A DNA stretch of 64,000 bases from Kineosporia sp. NBRC 101731 (GCF_030269305.1 NZ_BSTC01000017.1:62001-126000), one strand, 5' to 3'; shown: positions 1 through 9,609, counted from the first letter of the stretch. Translations and numbers: made by a program. Notes: generated by a model from the sequence alone, not told the origin.

Positions 1-2
1 AC

Positions 3-200
3 GTGGAAGGCCTCTTCGAGCGCCTGGCCCAGTCCCGCTCCGACATCGAGGCCGAGCACGAGGAAGCCCAGAACATGGGTCAGGGCGAGGGCGACGAGAC
101 CCAGCGCGACCAGAAGCCGGACCAGGACCGCGACCGGGACGGCAGAGACGGCAGGGACCAGGACGACGACCAGAACGAAGGACGCGCACCGGGAAACTGA
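3..200 (+). CDS. 3' end of a gene cut by the window edge; hydrophilic charged tail
   Basis: Only the last 65 codons are visible. The codon use is typical of real genes here (nearly all third positions G or C). The segment starts with an amphipathic stretch (GLFERLAQSRSDIEAEHEEA) and ends in a run of Asp, Arg, Gln and Gly that looks like a disordered linker. The frame stops at TGA 198-200, directly after the heptamer GGGAAAC. The downstream toxin domain lies in the -1 frame, which stays open across this stop. I infer that this is the body of a polymorphic toxin whose C-terminal domain follows, but the N-terminal part is outside the window and the product cannot be named. Confidence 0.6.
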   Translation: MEGLFERLAQSRSDIEAEHEEAQNMGQGEGDETQRDQKPDQDRDRDGRDGRDQDDDQNEGRAPGN

Positions 201-233
201 GCGCGGGTGCTCCCCAGGGAGGGGGAGCGCCCG
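191..233 (+). promoter_or_regulatory. Candidate programmed -1 ribosomal frameshift signal
   Basis: GGGAAAC at 191-197 is placed in the upstream frame as G GGA AAC, the X XXY YYZ form of a -1 slippery site. The zero-frame stop TGA is immediately next (198-200). After a 6-nt spacer, bases 204-215 pair with 222-233 in a 12-bp GC-rich stem with one G-U pair and a 6-nt loop. A -1 slip would continue as K-L-S-A-G-A-P-Q into the frame that encodes the toxin domain. Heptamer, spacing and stem are seen directly. That they act together is inference. A plain frameshift mutation or separate initiation at GTG 263 remain alternatives. Confidence 0.5.
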
Positions 234-262
234 GCCCGGGATACCCGTGGCCCAAGGCGCCG

Positions 263-622
263 GTGCCGGGAACGTGGGAGCACAGCCTCGGCCTCGATCC
301 ACAGATCAAGAAGTTCCGCAACGGTGAGTACCGCACGGCAATCCGGGTCATGGAGGAACGGGACGTGCGACTCGTCCGGGCGGGCCGCGACGACAGCTGG
401 GACTGGGTCGACGTCGACGGTCGCACGTACGACGCCGTCGGCGGTTTCCCCGGGCAGTACCTGGACGGGCAGTGGGACCATTTCTGCGGGCAGATCCGGC
501 GTCACCTGGGTAAGGCCGAGCTGGTGCCGGTCGATGTGTCGCAGTTTCGGGCAGACCAAATAGAACGGGTTCAGAGGTTCATCGCACCGCTGGGCCCCCG
601 AGTCTTCATGGTGGGTAGGTAG
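263..622 (+). CDS. Nuclease-like C-terminal toxin domain (polymorphic/CdiA-type), possibly translated by frameshift
   Basis: The 119-residue product from GTG 263 resembles the C-terminal nuclease domains of polymorphic and CdiA-type toxins. It has a core of the form VDGRTYDAVGG, a helix around WDHFCGQIRRHL and a strand AELVPVDVS followed by DQIERVQRFIAPLG, as in tRNase/restriction-fold toxin domains. No signal peptide is present, so it would need a carrier. The reading frame is open upstream to the window start. Between 198 and 262 it encodes a Gly/Pro/Ala linker (SAGAPQGGGAPGPGYPWPK) with plausible codon use, suggesting translation enters from the gene ending at 200. Its stop TAG overlaps the GTG of the next gene by one base. 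The exact toxin family is uncertain. Confidence 0.55.
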   Translation: MPGTWEHSLGLDPQIKKFRNGEYRTAIRVMEERDVRLVRAGRDDSWDWVDVDGRTYDAVGGFPGQYLDGQWDHFCGQIRRHLGKAELVPVDVSQFRADQIERVQRFIAPLGPRVFMVGR

Positions 623-924
623 TGGCTGGAACAATTTTTCTGCCCGACGGCCGTGACTGGGATGTGCGGTCCGGGATCTTCTTCTGGGCTCTCGACACCC
701 TCGCCGAGCAGGTCCAGGACCAGGACCTGGCGTCCTGGCTCCGTGAGCTGTCTGAGAACAATGTCGGCCTTCTCGACGTGAAACAGCTCTCCAAGGCGCA
801 GCAGCAGGATTTCGCGATCTCTGCTCAGCGACTCCCCAGCCTGGCCAGAACAGCGCTCCCCGAGGCCGGTGAATCCTTCTACGACCGAATGGAAGAACTG
901 GCCGCGCTGGTCGCGGAATCCTGA
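622..924 (+). CDS. Small acidic protein, probable cognate immunity protein
   Basis: This 100-residue soluble protein starts at GTG 622, whose first base is the last base of the preceding TAG stop, so translation is likely coupled. It is acidic and mostly helical in appearance, with no signal peptide or membrane segment. Its position directly after a toxin-like domain, the tight coupling and its small acidic nature fit an immunity protein that binds and blocks the toxin. I do not recognise a named immunity family. The function is inferred from context only. Confidence 0.5.
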   Translation: MAGTIFLPDGRDWDVRSGIFFWALDTLAEQVQDQDLASWLRELSENNVGLLDVKQLSKAQQQDFAISAQRLPSLARTALPEAGESFYDRMEELAALVAES

Positions 925-970
925 TCGTGTGCAGAAAGTGCGCCTGGGCCGCAACACCTGCACACATTCT

Positions 971-991
971 CCGCTGAGCCCGGTTCAGCGG
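971..991 (+). terminator. Short hairpin after the toxin/immunity unit
   Basis: CCGCTGA (971-977) and TCAGCGG (985-991) form a 7-bp perfect stem with a 7-nt loop, 47 bases after the stop at 924. There is no T-run, so termination is plausible but weakly supported. Confidence 0.3.
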
Positions 992-1070
992 CACGATCTG
1001 CCCCCAACGGCCGGGCTCGCGTTCACCCACCCTGGTTCCACCCTGAACTTCTGCCCCTATTTTCCTGGCC

Positions 1071-2096
1071 GTGAGCACGCTGTGCGAAGGTGTGAGCGTG
1101 TCGTCCGTTCCCGAAACACCCGCCGCGCAGCCTCTACCTGCGCCGGGGCAGTCGCCGGCGCCTCGCTGGCGCACTCTGGCGGGGCGGGCCCTGCTCGTCG
1201 TGGCCTCGGTCCTGGCCGTGTACGTGCTCTCGCAGCAGGTCGATTTCGCCGATCTCTGGCAGCGCCTGCGCAGCGCCGACCCGCTCTGGCTGCTGCTGGC
1301 CGCCCTGGCCGCGGTGCTGCCGGTCGTCGGTAGCGCCCTCAGTTTTCTCGCCTTCGCGCCCGGGCGCGTCCCGTTCGGGCAGATGACGCTGGTCCAGCTG
1401 GCTACATCCTTCGTGAACCTGATCACCCCGGCGAGCGCCGGGGGCCTGGCCCTGAACGTGCGTTACCTGACCCGGCGGGACATCCCGCTGGCCGTCGCCG
1501 TGACGGTGGTGGGGCTGGTGCAGACCATGTCGATCGTGGTCACCGCGGTGCTGGTCGTGGTGCTGCTGGGGGCTTCGGGGCGGTCGTTCAGCGATGCCCC
1601 GCACGTTCCCTGGCTGACCGTGCTGATCGCGGCCGGCATCTTTCTGATCGCGGTGGGGCTGCTGCGTTTCTGGCCGTGGGGCCGGGCCCTGGCCGTGCGG
1701 TACGTGGTGAAGCCGTTCCGCGACGCCGGGCCCCAGCTGCGTGACATCGTCACGAACCGCAAGCGCCTGGCCCTGGCCACGCTCGGGCATCTGACCGTGA
1801 CGCTGGGGTTCGTCGGGGTGCTGGGTGCCGCGCTCCATGCTTTCAACGAAGGTGTTCCCCTGGTGCTGCTGGCCATCGTGGTGATCGCGGGTTCGGCGAT
1901 CGCGGGTTCAGTGCCAGTGCCAGGTGGGATCGGTGCGGCCGAGGCCGCTCTTGCCGGTGGGTTGAAAGTCGCCGGTGTGGAGGATTACGAAGTCGCCGTG
2001 TCGGCCGCCGTGCTGTTCCGCGTGTTCACCTTCTGGCTGAGAGTGCCGATCGGGTGGCTGGCCCTGGTGGCGCTGAGGCGTCAGGCAGCGGTGTAA
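1071..2096 (+). CDS. Flippase-like integral membrane protein (LPG_synthase_TM / YbhN family)
   Basis: The 341-residue protein has a short Pro-rich cytoplasmic N-terminus and then about eight hydrophobic segments. The first is near residues 37-57 (ALLVVASVLAVYVLSQQVDF) and the last near 320-335. The arrangement and phrases such as TSFVNLITPASAGGLALNVRYL and the late GSVPVPGGIGAAEAALAGGL match the lysylphosphatidylglycerol synthase TM/flippase-like family (PF03706). Members without the catalytic synthase domain are thought to flip lipids, and no such domain is present here. Start GTG 1071 was chosen because the frame opens there and no better ribosome site is seen. The gene stands alone, convergent with ettA. 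The substrate cannot be told from sequence. Confidence 0.8.
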   Translation: MSTLCEGVSVSSVPETPAAQPLPAPGQSPAPRWRTLAGRALLVVASVLAVYVLSQQVDFADLWQRLRSADPLWLLLAALAAVLPVVGSALSFLAFAPGRVPFGQMTLVQLATSFVNLITPASAGGLALNVRYLTRRDIPLAVAVTVVGLVQTMSIVVTAVLVVVLLGASGRSFSDAPHVPWLTVLIAAGIFLIAVGLLRFWPWGRALAVRYVVKPFRDAGPQLRDIVTNRKRLALATLGHLTVTLGFVGVLGAALHAFNEGVPLVLLAIVVIAGSAIAGSVPVPGGIGAAEAALAGGLKVAGVEDYEVAVSAAVLFRVFTFWLRVPIGWLALVALRRQAAV

Positions 2097-2104
2097 AACC
2101 AACA

Positions 2105-2188
2105 AGATGGAGGTCCCCCAGCCCTAGCGGGCCGGGAGGTGCCCCCAGAGGTTGCGCACCCATGGGTGCGCAACCTCGTCCTCCATCT
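2105..2188. terminator. Nested palindrome, likely bidirectional terminator
   Basis: A 28-base perfect palindrome at 2149-2176 (arms GGTTGCGCACCCA) lies between two convergent genes. It is nested in a second 9-bp pair, AGATGGAGG at 2105-2113 with CCTCCATCT at 2180-2188. The convergent position suggests that it ends transcription from both sides. Confidence 0.6.
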
Positions 2189-2197
2189 GTGTTCGGG

Positions 2198-3880
<1,683 letters not shown>

Positions 3881-4034
3881 GGCCGACAGGCTATCCCAGT
3901 GACAGCCGTCCGCCGCTCGCATCAACCGGTGACTGGCGGTTCCATGACCGTAACTGTGCAGGCCTTGGCCATGCCCTGTTGTCCCACACCTGGCGATCAT
4001 GTCCTAGAGTCCGCGTCAAGGAGGACACTCAGCC

Positions 4035-4550
4035 ATGTCAGCGCAGTTCGAACTGGGCTGGGTCTACGGCGTCTCACCAGTGGTGACGTTCCGGATGATG
4101 ACCCGGCTCGAGCACCTCGCCGAGAAGGCGAGACAGCTCAACTACGAAGACTTCCACGTTCTCGAACTCAGGGAACGCGCGGGAGAGTTCCGTCAGGTCT
4201 CCGAACGCCAGGCGGCGGACATCGTGCCCGCCCGGCGCTTCTTCGGCGGCAAGTCGATGCTGACCGAGTCCCTGATCTGGCAGCAGCCGGAATGGAGCGG
4301 GGCACGCTCGGGCGAGTACTCCGTCCAGCTGGCCTCAGCGCCCCAGGTGACGATCGTGGGCCAGCTGGCCCTCGAGCCGGCGGGCACGGTGGGCACGCGG
4401 TTCTCCATCGCCGTCCAGCTGGAGACGCACGGCCGGCTGGGTCGCAAGGGCGGGCCCGAGGTGGCCGAGTCGCTGAGCCAGCGTCTGCAACAGGAACACG
4501 AGTTCCGGCTGCAGTGGCTCGACCGGCAGGTTCCCTACGGCAGCATCTGA
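4035..4550 (+). CDS. DUF2505 family protein (SRPBCC-like)
   Basis: This 171-residue soluble protein starts at ATG 4035 behind a good ribosome site (GGAGG at 4020-4024). The order of a long N-terminal helix (VVTFRMMTRLEHLAEKARQL), a central beta-rich part and a C-terminal helix ending in LQWLDRQVPYGSI matches the actinobacterial DUF2505 family. That family is expected to adopt a START/Bet v1-like lipid- or ligand-binding fold. No catalytic motif is evident and the cellular role is unknown. It is divergent from ettA across about 150 bp and stands alone. Confidence 0.7.
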   Translation: MSAQFELGWVYGVSPVVTFRMMTRLEHLAEKARQLNYEDFHVLELRERAGEFRQVSERQAADIVPARRFFGGKSMLTESLIWQQPEWSGARSGEYSVQLASAPQVTIVGQLALEPAGTVGTRFSIAVQLETHGRLGRKGGPEVAESLSQRLQQEHEFRLQWLDRQVPYGSI

Positions 4551-4648
4551 CTACTCCGATCGGGTAGATATCGGGGTGGACCCGGTAGATCTGCCGTCCG
4601 GTTCGATCTGCGGTGGTCCTGTCGGTGGGCGCCGGTAGCGTCCCTGAC

Positions 4649-6280
4649 GTGACTAGCGCAGAGCCCACCGACTGGTACCGATCCGCCGTCACCTACCAGC
4701 TCTACATCAGGTCGTTCGCGGATTCCGACGGCGACGGCCTGGGAGACATCGGGGGTATCCGCTCCCGCCTGCCCTACCTGGCCGCGCTCGGCGCCGACGC
4801 GGTCTGGATCAATCCCTGGTACCCGTCCCCCCAGGCCGACGGCGGCTACGACGTCGCCGACTACCGCAACGTGTACGCCCCGTTCGGCGACCTCACTCAG
4901 GCCACGGCCCTCATCGACGAGGCGCACGCGGCCGGGCTGAAGGTCCTGCTCGACATCGTGCCCAACCACACCTCCGACGAGCACCCGTGGTTCGTCGCCG
5001 CGCTCGCCGACGAGCCCGGGGCACGCGAACGCTTCGTCTTCCGGCCGGGCCAGGGCGAGAAGGGTGAGCTGCCGCCCAACGACTGGCAGTCCGTGTTCGG
5101 CGGCAGTGCCTGGCAGCAGGTCGCCGACGGCAGCTGGTACCTGCACCTGTTCGATGTCCGCCAGCCCGACCTCAACTGGGAGAACCCCGAGGTCAGGGCC
5201 GAGTTCGAGAGCGTTCTGCGGTTCTGGTTCGACCTCGGCGCCGACGGCTTCCGCATCGATGTGGCGCACGGCCTGATCAAAGACCCGGCGCTGCCCGACC
5301 TGAACCTCGACCAGGCGCAGATGCTCGACCGGGTGAAGGCGACCGGGCACCCGTACTGGGACCGGCCCGGCGTGCTCGAGATCTGGGAGCAGTGGCGGCA
5401 CGTGGGCGACTCCTACGACCCGCCCAAGGTGTTCGTCGCCGAGGCCTGGGTGGAGAGCTCGACCCGGCTGGCCGAGTACCTGCGGCCGCACCGTCTGCAC
5501 ACGGCGTTCGACTTCGAGCTGATGCGGGCCCGGTGGAACGCGCATGAGCTGCGCGAGACCGCCCGGCGGTCGCTGGAGGCCCACGACTCGGTCGGTGCGC
5601 CGGTGACCTGGACGATGTCGAACCACGACGTCACCCGGCACGTCACCCGGCTGGGGCGGCCCCAGCAGCGCACGCCCGGCGCCGATCCGCACGCCTGGCC
5701 GGAGGGTGAGAGCGACCTGGAGCTCGGCACCCGCCGGGCCCGGGCGGTGATTCTCTACGTGCTGGCCTTGCCCGGCGGCGTGTACCTCTATCAGGGCGAG
5801 GAACTCGGGCTGCCCGAGGTGGAAGATCTGCCCGACGAGCTGCTGCAGGACCCGACCTGGAAACGGTCCGGCCACACCCAGCGGGGGCGCGACGGGTGCC
5901 GGGTGCCACTGCCCTGGCGCCGTACCGGGCCGTCCCTGGGTTTCGGCGCCGTGGAGGGCTGGTTGCCCCAGCCGTCCGGCTTCGCCGGGCTCTCGGTCGA
6001 GGCCCAGCAGGCCGACCCGGGCTCGATGCTCTCGCTGTACCGCGAGGCCCTGCGCCTGCGCCACGAGCTGCCGCAGCTGGGGGCCGGCGGTGGGCCGCTG
6101 GTCTGGACGGGCGAGGAGAACCAGGTGCTCGGGCTGACCCGCGGCACCGGATTCATCTGCCTGCTGAACACGGGTGAGGTTGCGATCCCGCTGCCGCCCG
6201 GCAGGGTGGTCCTGTCGAGCTCACCGGTCGAGGGTGGGCTGCTGCCGCCCGACGCGGCGGCGTGGATCGTGACGGACTGA
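4649..6280 (+). CDS. GH13 alpha-glucosidase / oligo-alpha-glucosidase
   Basis: The 543-residue cytoplasmic enzyme has no signal peptide. It shows all GH13 conserved regions: DIVPNHTSDEHPWF, the nucleophile Asp in DGFRIDVAHG (about residue 203), the acid/base Glu in FVAEAW (about 264) and the stabilising Asp in MSNHDVTRH (about 325). The opening WYRSAVTYQLYIRSFADSDGDGLGD is typical of alpha-glucosidases and oligo-1,6-glucosidases, which release glucose from maltose- or isomaltose-type oligosaccharides. GTG 4649 was taken as start because the homologous region begins right after it. GTG 4613 is possible, and neither has a clear ribosome site. No sugar transporter adjoins, so substrate preference is open. 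Confidence 0.88.
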   Translation: MTSAEPTDWYRSAVTYQLYIRSFADSDGDGLGDIGGIRSRLPYLAALGADAVWINPWYPSPQADGGYDVADYRNVYAPFGDLTQATALIDEAHAAGLKVLLDIVPNHTSDEHPWFVAALADEPGARERFVFRPGQGEKGELPPNDWQSVFGGSAWQQVADGSWYLHLFDVRQPDLNWENPEVRAEFESVLRFWFDLGADGFRIDVAHGLIKDPALPDLNLDQAQMLDRVKATGHPYWDRPGVLEIWEQWRHVGDSYDPPKVFVAEAWVESSTRLAEYLRPHRLHTAFDFELMRARWNAHELRETARRSLEAHDSVGAPVTWTMSNHDVTRHVTRLGRPQQRTPGADPHAWPEGESDLELGTRRARAVILYVLALPGGVYLYQGEELGLPEVEDLPDELLQDPTWKRSGHTQRGRDGCRVPLPWRRTGPSLGFGAVEGWLPQPSGFAGLSVEAQQADPGSMLSLYREALRLRHELPQLGAGGGPLVWTGEENQVLGLTRGTGFICLLNTGEVAIPLPPGRVVLSSSPVEGGLLPPDAAAWIVTD

Positions 6281-6316
6281 GCGTTCCCACCGGCTTCGCA
6301 CCAACGAAAGGGGGAA

Positions 6317-6550
6317 ATGAAAATGACCGTTCCGAACGACGGGATCACCCTGCCCCCGGACGACACCGTCCTGCCGCGGCCCGGGCTGGCCCCGGGCGAC
6401 AGCACCCTGCCGCCCGCTGAGCCGGAACCGCCGCTGGAACCGCCCCGTCCGGGGCCGGTTCCAGGGCCGCCGAGCCCCACGCCCCCGATTCCGGGGCCGG
6501 GCACGGATCCGGCTCCGGCGCCTCCGGGCAGACCGGAACCGATGTTCTGA
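6317..6550 (+). CDS. Small proline-rich protein of unknown function
   Basis: This 77-residue protein begins at ATG 6317 behind a purine-rich ribosome site (AAAGGGGG at 6307-6314). About 45% of residues are proline. The second half is nearly all P, G, E, A and R, with runs such as EPPLEPPRPGPVPGPPSP, so it should be extended and disordered. There is no signal peptide or membrane segment. The ribosome site and following terminator argue that it is expressed. ATG 6323 is a second candidate start. No family was recognised. Confidence 0.5.
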   Translation: MKMTVPNDGITLPPDDTVLPRPGLAPGDSTLPPAEPEPPLEPPRPGPVPGPPSPTPPIPGPGTDPAPAPPGRPEPMF

Positions 6551-6640
6551 CAGCTCGAACAGGTGGCTACGGGGCCACGCCGCGGCACGGAAGTGCCCGC
6601 AGCTGAGCGCCGTGAACCGTAGGACAGCACCGTAGGCACG

Positions 6641-6674
6641 GGGCCCCTGACGCCGTAGGCGTCGGGGGCCCTTT
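6641..6674 (+). terminator. Strong GC hairpin terminator with TTT
   Basis: GGGCCCCTGACGCC (6641-6654) pairs with GGCGTCGGGGGCCC (6658-6671) around the triloop GTA, with one mismatch, and is followed by TTT. It lies about 90 bp after the proline-rich gene and before the cobalamin genes. Confidence 0.75.
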
Positions 6675-6685
6675 CGGCGTGCCCA

Positions 6686-6717
6686 GGTAGCCGGTTACGC
6701 GGGTAGCTGGTTGCCCG
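6686..6717. repeat. Two imperfect 16-bp tandem copies
   Basis: GGTAGCCGGTTACGCG (6686-6701) is followed directly by GGTAGCTGGTTGCCCG (6702-6717), with three differences. It lies in the leader region of cobL. No cobalamin riboswitch consensus is seen in the 150 bp before cobL. Confidence 0.4.
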
Positions 6718-6742
6718 GGTGTCCGAAGGCGCGCCTCCCCCT

Positions 6743-6755
6743 CTTTCGTGATCAC
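6743..6755. repeat. Fragment of the GTGATCA hairpin repeat family
   Basis: CTTTCGTGATCAC resembles the outer end of the palindromic elements found elsewhere in the window (TTCCGTGATCA). The second arm is missing here. It lies between a terminator and cobL. Confidence 0.3.
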
Positions 6756-6823
6756 GGAGGTTGGGATGGAGGGACCTCGTCCCGGGTCGGGGCCATCGGG
6801 AGTGGTTCAAATAGGGTGACGGG

Positions 6824-8086
6824 GTGTCCACCGCTCCGCCGCCCGCCCCCGCACGTCTCGTCGTCGTCGGGATCGGGGCCGACGGGTGGCCCGGTCTTTC
6901 GCCCGCGGCCCAGGAAGTACTGCGACAGGCGGACGTGGTGTTCGGCGGGGATCGTCAGCTCGCGTTGCTGCCGGGTGAGGTCGCCGGGCGGCAGGTCGCG
7001 TGGCCCCCGGGGCTGGTCCGGGCGCTGCCGCTGTTGCTGGTGAAGACTCCCGGTGCACGCAAGGTGGTGCTGGCCAGCGGCGATCCGACGTTCTTCGGCA
7101 TCGCGACGACCATTGCCCGGGTGGTGCCCGGCTTCGAGCTCGACGTACTGCCGCATCCTTCGAGCGTGTCCCTGGCCTGCGCGTGGATGGGCTGGGCACA
7201 GCAGGACACCGAGGTGATCAGCCTGGTCGGCCGGCCTGTCGCGACCCTGCAGCCCGCGGTCTCCCCCGGCCGGCGGCTGCTCGTGCTGGTGCCCGGCGAG
7301 GATTCACCGGCCCAGGTCGCGGCGCTGCTGCGGGAGCGTGGGTTCGGTCCCAGCGAGTTGACGGCGCTGAGCAATCTGGGAGCACAGGACGCGTCTCGGG
7401 TATCGGCTTCCGCCGACGAATGGCCCGCCGCGGGGTATCCGTCGCACGCCCCCGAAGGGTCGAAGGCGCTGACCGTTCTCGCGGTGGTGTGCCGACCCGG
7501 CCCTGCGGCGAAACGACTTTCGCGGGTGCCCGGGTTGCCCGACGATGCGTACGAGAACGACGGACAGCTGACGAAACGCCATGTGCGTGCGGTCACACTG
7601 TCGGCCCTCGCCCCCGAGCCCGGAGAGTTGCTGTGGGACGTCGGTGGTGGCGCGGGGAGCGTCGGTATCGAATGGTTGCGGTCCCATCCGTCGTGCCGGG
7701 CCGTCAGTATCGAGCGCGACGGGGAACGATCGGCCCGGATCGCCCGCAATGCCGAGCTTCTGGGCGTCCCTCATTTAGAGGTGCGCACCGGTGAGGCCCC
7801 CGCCGAGCTGAACGGACTACCCACTCCGGACGCGATTTTCGTGGGCGGCGGGCTGACCGCACCGGGCCTGGTGGACCTCTGCTGGGAGGCGCTGGCGCCG
7901 GGTGGGCGGATGGTGGTGAACGTGACCACGCTGGAGTCTGAAATGGTTCTGGCCCAGGCCCGCTCGAACTACGGCGGAACCCTGACGAAGATCGACATCA
8001 CGAGAGCCACGGCGATCGGGCGGTTCACCGGCTGGCGCCCCGCCATGCCGGTCACCCAGTGGGTCTCCTGGAAGGTTGCGACATGA
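6824..8086 (+). CDS. cobL: Precorrin-6Y C5,15-methyltransferase (decarboxylating), CbiE-CbiT fusion
   Basis: The 420-residue bifunctional enzyme of aerobic cobalamin synthesis methylates precorrin-6Y at C5 and C15 and decarboxylates it to precorrin-8. Residues about 10-210 are the CbiE-type tetrapyrrole methylase (VVVGIGADGWPGLSPAA, then VVLASGDPTFFG). Residues about 230-420 are the CbiT-type Rossmann methyltransferase, with the SAM motif LLWDVGGGAGSVGIEW and IFVGGGL. The length fits the fused CobL family. Start GTG 6824 precedes the first strand closely. It is first of four cob genes and overlaps cobM by ATGA. Confidence 0.9.
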   Translation: MSTAPPPAPARLVVVGIGADGWPGLSPAAQEVLRQADVVFGGDRQLALLPGEVAGRQVAWPPGLVRALPLLLVKTPGARKVVLASGDPTFFGIATTIARVVPGFELDVLPHPSSVSLACAWMGWAQQDTEVISLVGRPVATLQPAVSPGRRLLVLVPGEDSPAQVAALLRERGFGPSELTALSNLGAQDASRVSASADEWPAAGYPSHAPEGSKALTVLAVVCRPGPAAKRLSRVPGLPDDAYENDGQLTKRHVRAVTLSALAPEPGELLWDVGGGAGSVGIEWLRSHPSCRAVSIERDGERSARIARNAELLGVPHLEVRTGEAPAELNGLPTPDAIFVGGGLTAPGLVDLCWEALAPGGRMVVNVTTLESEMVLAQARSNYGGTLTKIDITRATAIGRFTGWRPAMPVTQWVSWKVAT

Positions 8087-8826
8087 CAGTTCATTTCATC
8101 GGAGCCGGGCCGGGAGCCGCCGATCTGCTGACCGTTCGCGGGCTGCGGATCCTGCAGAAGAGCCCGGTCTGCCTCTACGCCGGATCACTGGTACCGGTCG
8201 AGTTGCTGAACGAATGCCCTCCCGGGGCCCGGCTGATCGACACGGCGAACCTCGACCTCGACCAGATCGTCGCCGAACTGCATCAGGCCCACCGGCGGGG
8301 GGACGACGTGGCCCGGCTGCACTCCGGCGACCCGTCGGTGTTCAGTGCGGTGGCCGAGCAGATGCGACGCCTCGACGAGCTGGGAGTTCCGTACGAGATC
8401 GTGCCCGGCGTACCCGCTTTCGCCGCCGCAGCCGCTGCTTTGAAGCGCGAGTTCACGGTGCCCGGGGTGGGACAGTCGGTCATTCTCACCCGGATCTCCC
8501 GCCGCGCCACCGCGATGCCGGCGGGCCAGGACCTGGCGTCGCTGGCGGCCAGCCGATCCACCCTGGTGCTGCACCTGGCCGTCCAGGAGATCGACGACGT
8601 GGTGACCACCCTCGTGCCGTTCTACGGCCCCGAGGGTCCGGTCGCGGTGGTCGCCAAGGCCAGCCGTGACGACGAGGAGATCCTGCGCGGCACCCTGGCC
8701 ACCATCGCCGCCCAGGTGCACGAGGCCGGGATCCGGCGCACGGCGGTCATTGTCGTCGGGCCGGTGCTGACCGCGAGCGAATTTCCCGACAGCCATCTCT
8801 ACTCGACCGAAAGGTGCCGGCACTGA
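8083..8826 (+). CDS. cobM: Precorrin-4 C11-methyltransferase
   Basis: The 247-residue SAM-dependent tetrapyrrole methylase opens with VHFIGAGPGAADLLTVRG and has ARLHSGDPSVFSAVAEQM and YEIVPGVPAFAAAAAAL, all hallmarks of the precorrin-4 C11-methyltransferase branch (CobM/CbiF). It converts precorrin-4 to precorrin-5. ATG 8083 overlaps the cobL stop by four bases. An upstream in-frame start at 8059 would lie inside cobL and adds no homologous sequence. The stop TGA shares its A with the ATG of cobF. Confidence 0.92.
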   Translation: MTVHFIGAGPGAADLLTVRGLRILQKSPVCLYAGSLVPVELLNECPPGARLIDTANLDLDQIVAELHQAHRRGDDVARLHSGDPSVFSAVAEQMRRLDELGVPYEIVPGVPAFAAAAAALKREFTVPGVGQSVILTRISRRATAMPAGQDLASLAASRSTLVLHLAVQEIDDVVTTLVPFYGPEGPVAVVAKASRDDEEILRGTLATIAAQVHEAGIRRTAVIVVGPVLTASEFPDSHLYSTERCRH

Positions 8827-9587
8827 TGCGGAAAGTACTGATCATCGGGGTGGGTGCCGGTGACCCGGACTACGTCACCGTGCAGGCGGTCAAGGCTCTG
8901 AACACCGTGGACGTCTTCTTCCTCATCGACAAGGGCAGCGCCAAGGACGATCTGGTGCAGCTGCGCCGGGACATCTGCGGGCAGCACATCACCGGGCACC
9001 CGTACCGGTTCGTGCAGGCCGCCGACCCGGAGCGGGACCGCGCGGCCGACGCCTACGGTGATGCGGTGAAGGACTGGCACCACCGCCGGGCCGAGATCTT
9101 CGAGCGGATGATCGCGGACGAGCTCACGGACGACGGGGTGGGCGCCATCCTGGTCTGGGGCGACCCCTCGCTGTACGACGGCACGATCCGCATCGTCGAG
9201 GAGCTGCTCGACCGCGGCAACGTGGCCTTCGAGTACGACGTGATCCCGGGGGTGAGCAGCCTGCACTCCCTCACGGCGCGGCACCGGATCCCACTCAACC
9301 GCATCGGTGAGCCCATCCACATCACGCCCGGCCGGCTGCTGGCCGACGGTATGCCCGCCGGCCAGGACAACGTGGTGGTGATGCTCGACGGCGACTGCGC
9401 CTTCCGGCACGTGAACGATCCGGACGTGGATATCTACTGGGGCGCCTACCTCGGGACGAAGGACGAGATCCTCTTCAGCGGGCCGGTGGTGGAGGTCGGG
9501 CCGCAGATCGAGAAGGCCCGGGCGCAGGCCCGTGAACGCAAGGGCTGGGTGATGGACACCTACCTGCTGCGCCGTCGCCGGGCGTGA
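8826..9587 (+). CDS. cobF: Precorrin-6A synthase (deacetylating)
   Basis: This 253-residue tetrapyrrole methylase has the N-terminal loop VLIIGVGAGDPDYVTVQAV and the family-typical segments FFLIDKGSAKDDLVQLRRDIC, ILVWGDPSLYDGTIRIVEEL and YDVIPGVSSLHSLTARH. CobF methylates C1 of precorrin-5 and removes the extruded acetyl unit, a step specific to the oxygen-dependent pathway. Start ATG 8826 overlaps the cobM stop as TGATG; the in-frame GTG at 8814 lies inside cobM. It shows that cobalamin is made by the aerobic route in this organism. Confidence 0.92.
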   Translation: MRKVLIIGVGAGDPDYVTVQAVKALNTVDVFFLIDKGSAKDDLVQLRRDICGQHITGHPYRFVQAADPERDRAADAYGDAVKDWHHRRAEIFERMIADELTDDGVGAILVWGDPSLYDGTIRIVEELLDRGNVAFEYDVIPGVSSLHSLTARHRIPLNRIGEPIHITPGRLLADGMPAGQDNVVVMLDGDCAFRHVNDPDVDIYWGAYLGTKDEILFSGPVVEVGPQIEKARAQARERKGWVMDTYLLRRRRA

Positions 9588-9609
9588 GGGTCGCGACGAA
9601 AGATCGCGG

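Noticed and set aside
80-1426. 448-codon minus-strand open frame across the toxin region
   Set aside because: Codon use is unlike the local genes (Arg/Ser/Pro/Gly mix) and it lies opposite well-supported plus-strand genes; a shadow frame.
6675-6823. Cobalamin riboswitch before cobL
   Set aside because: No B12-box consensus or suitable stem set was found; only a 16-bp tandem repeat and a hairpin-repeat fragment.
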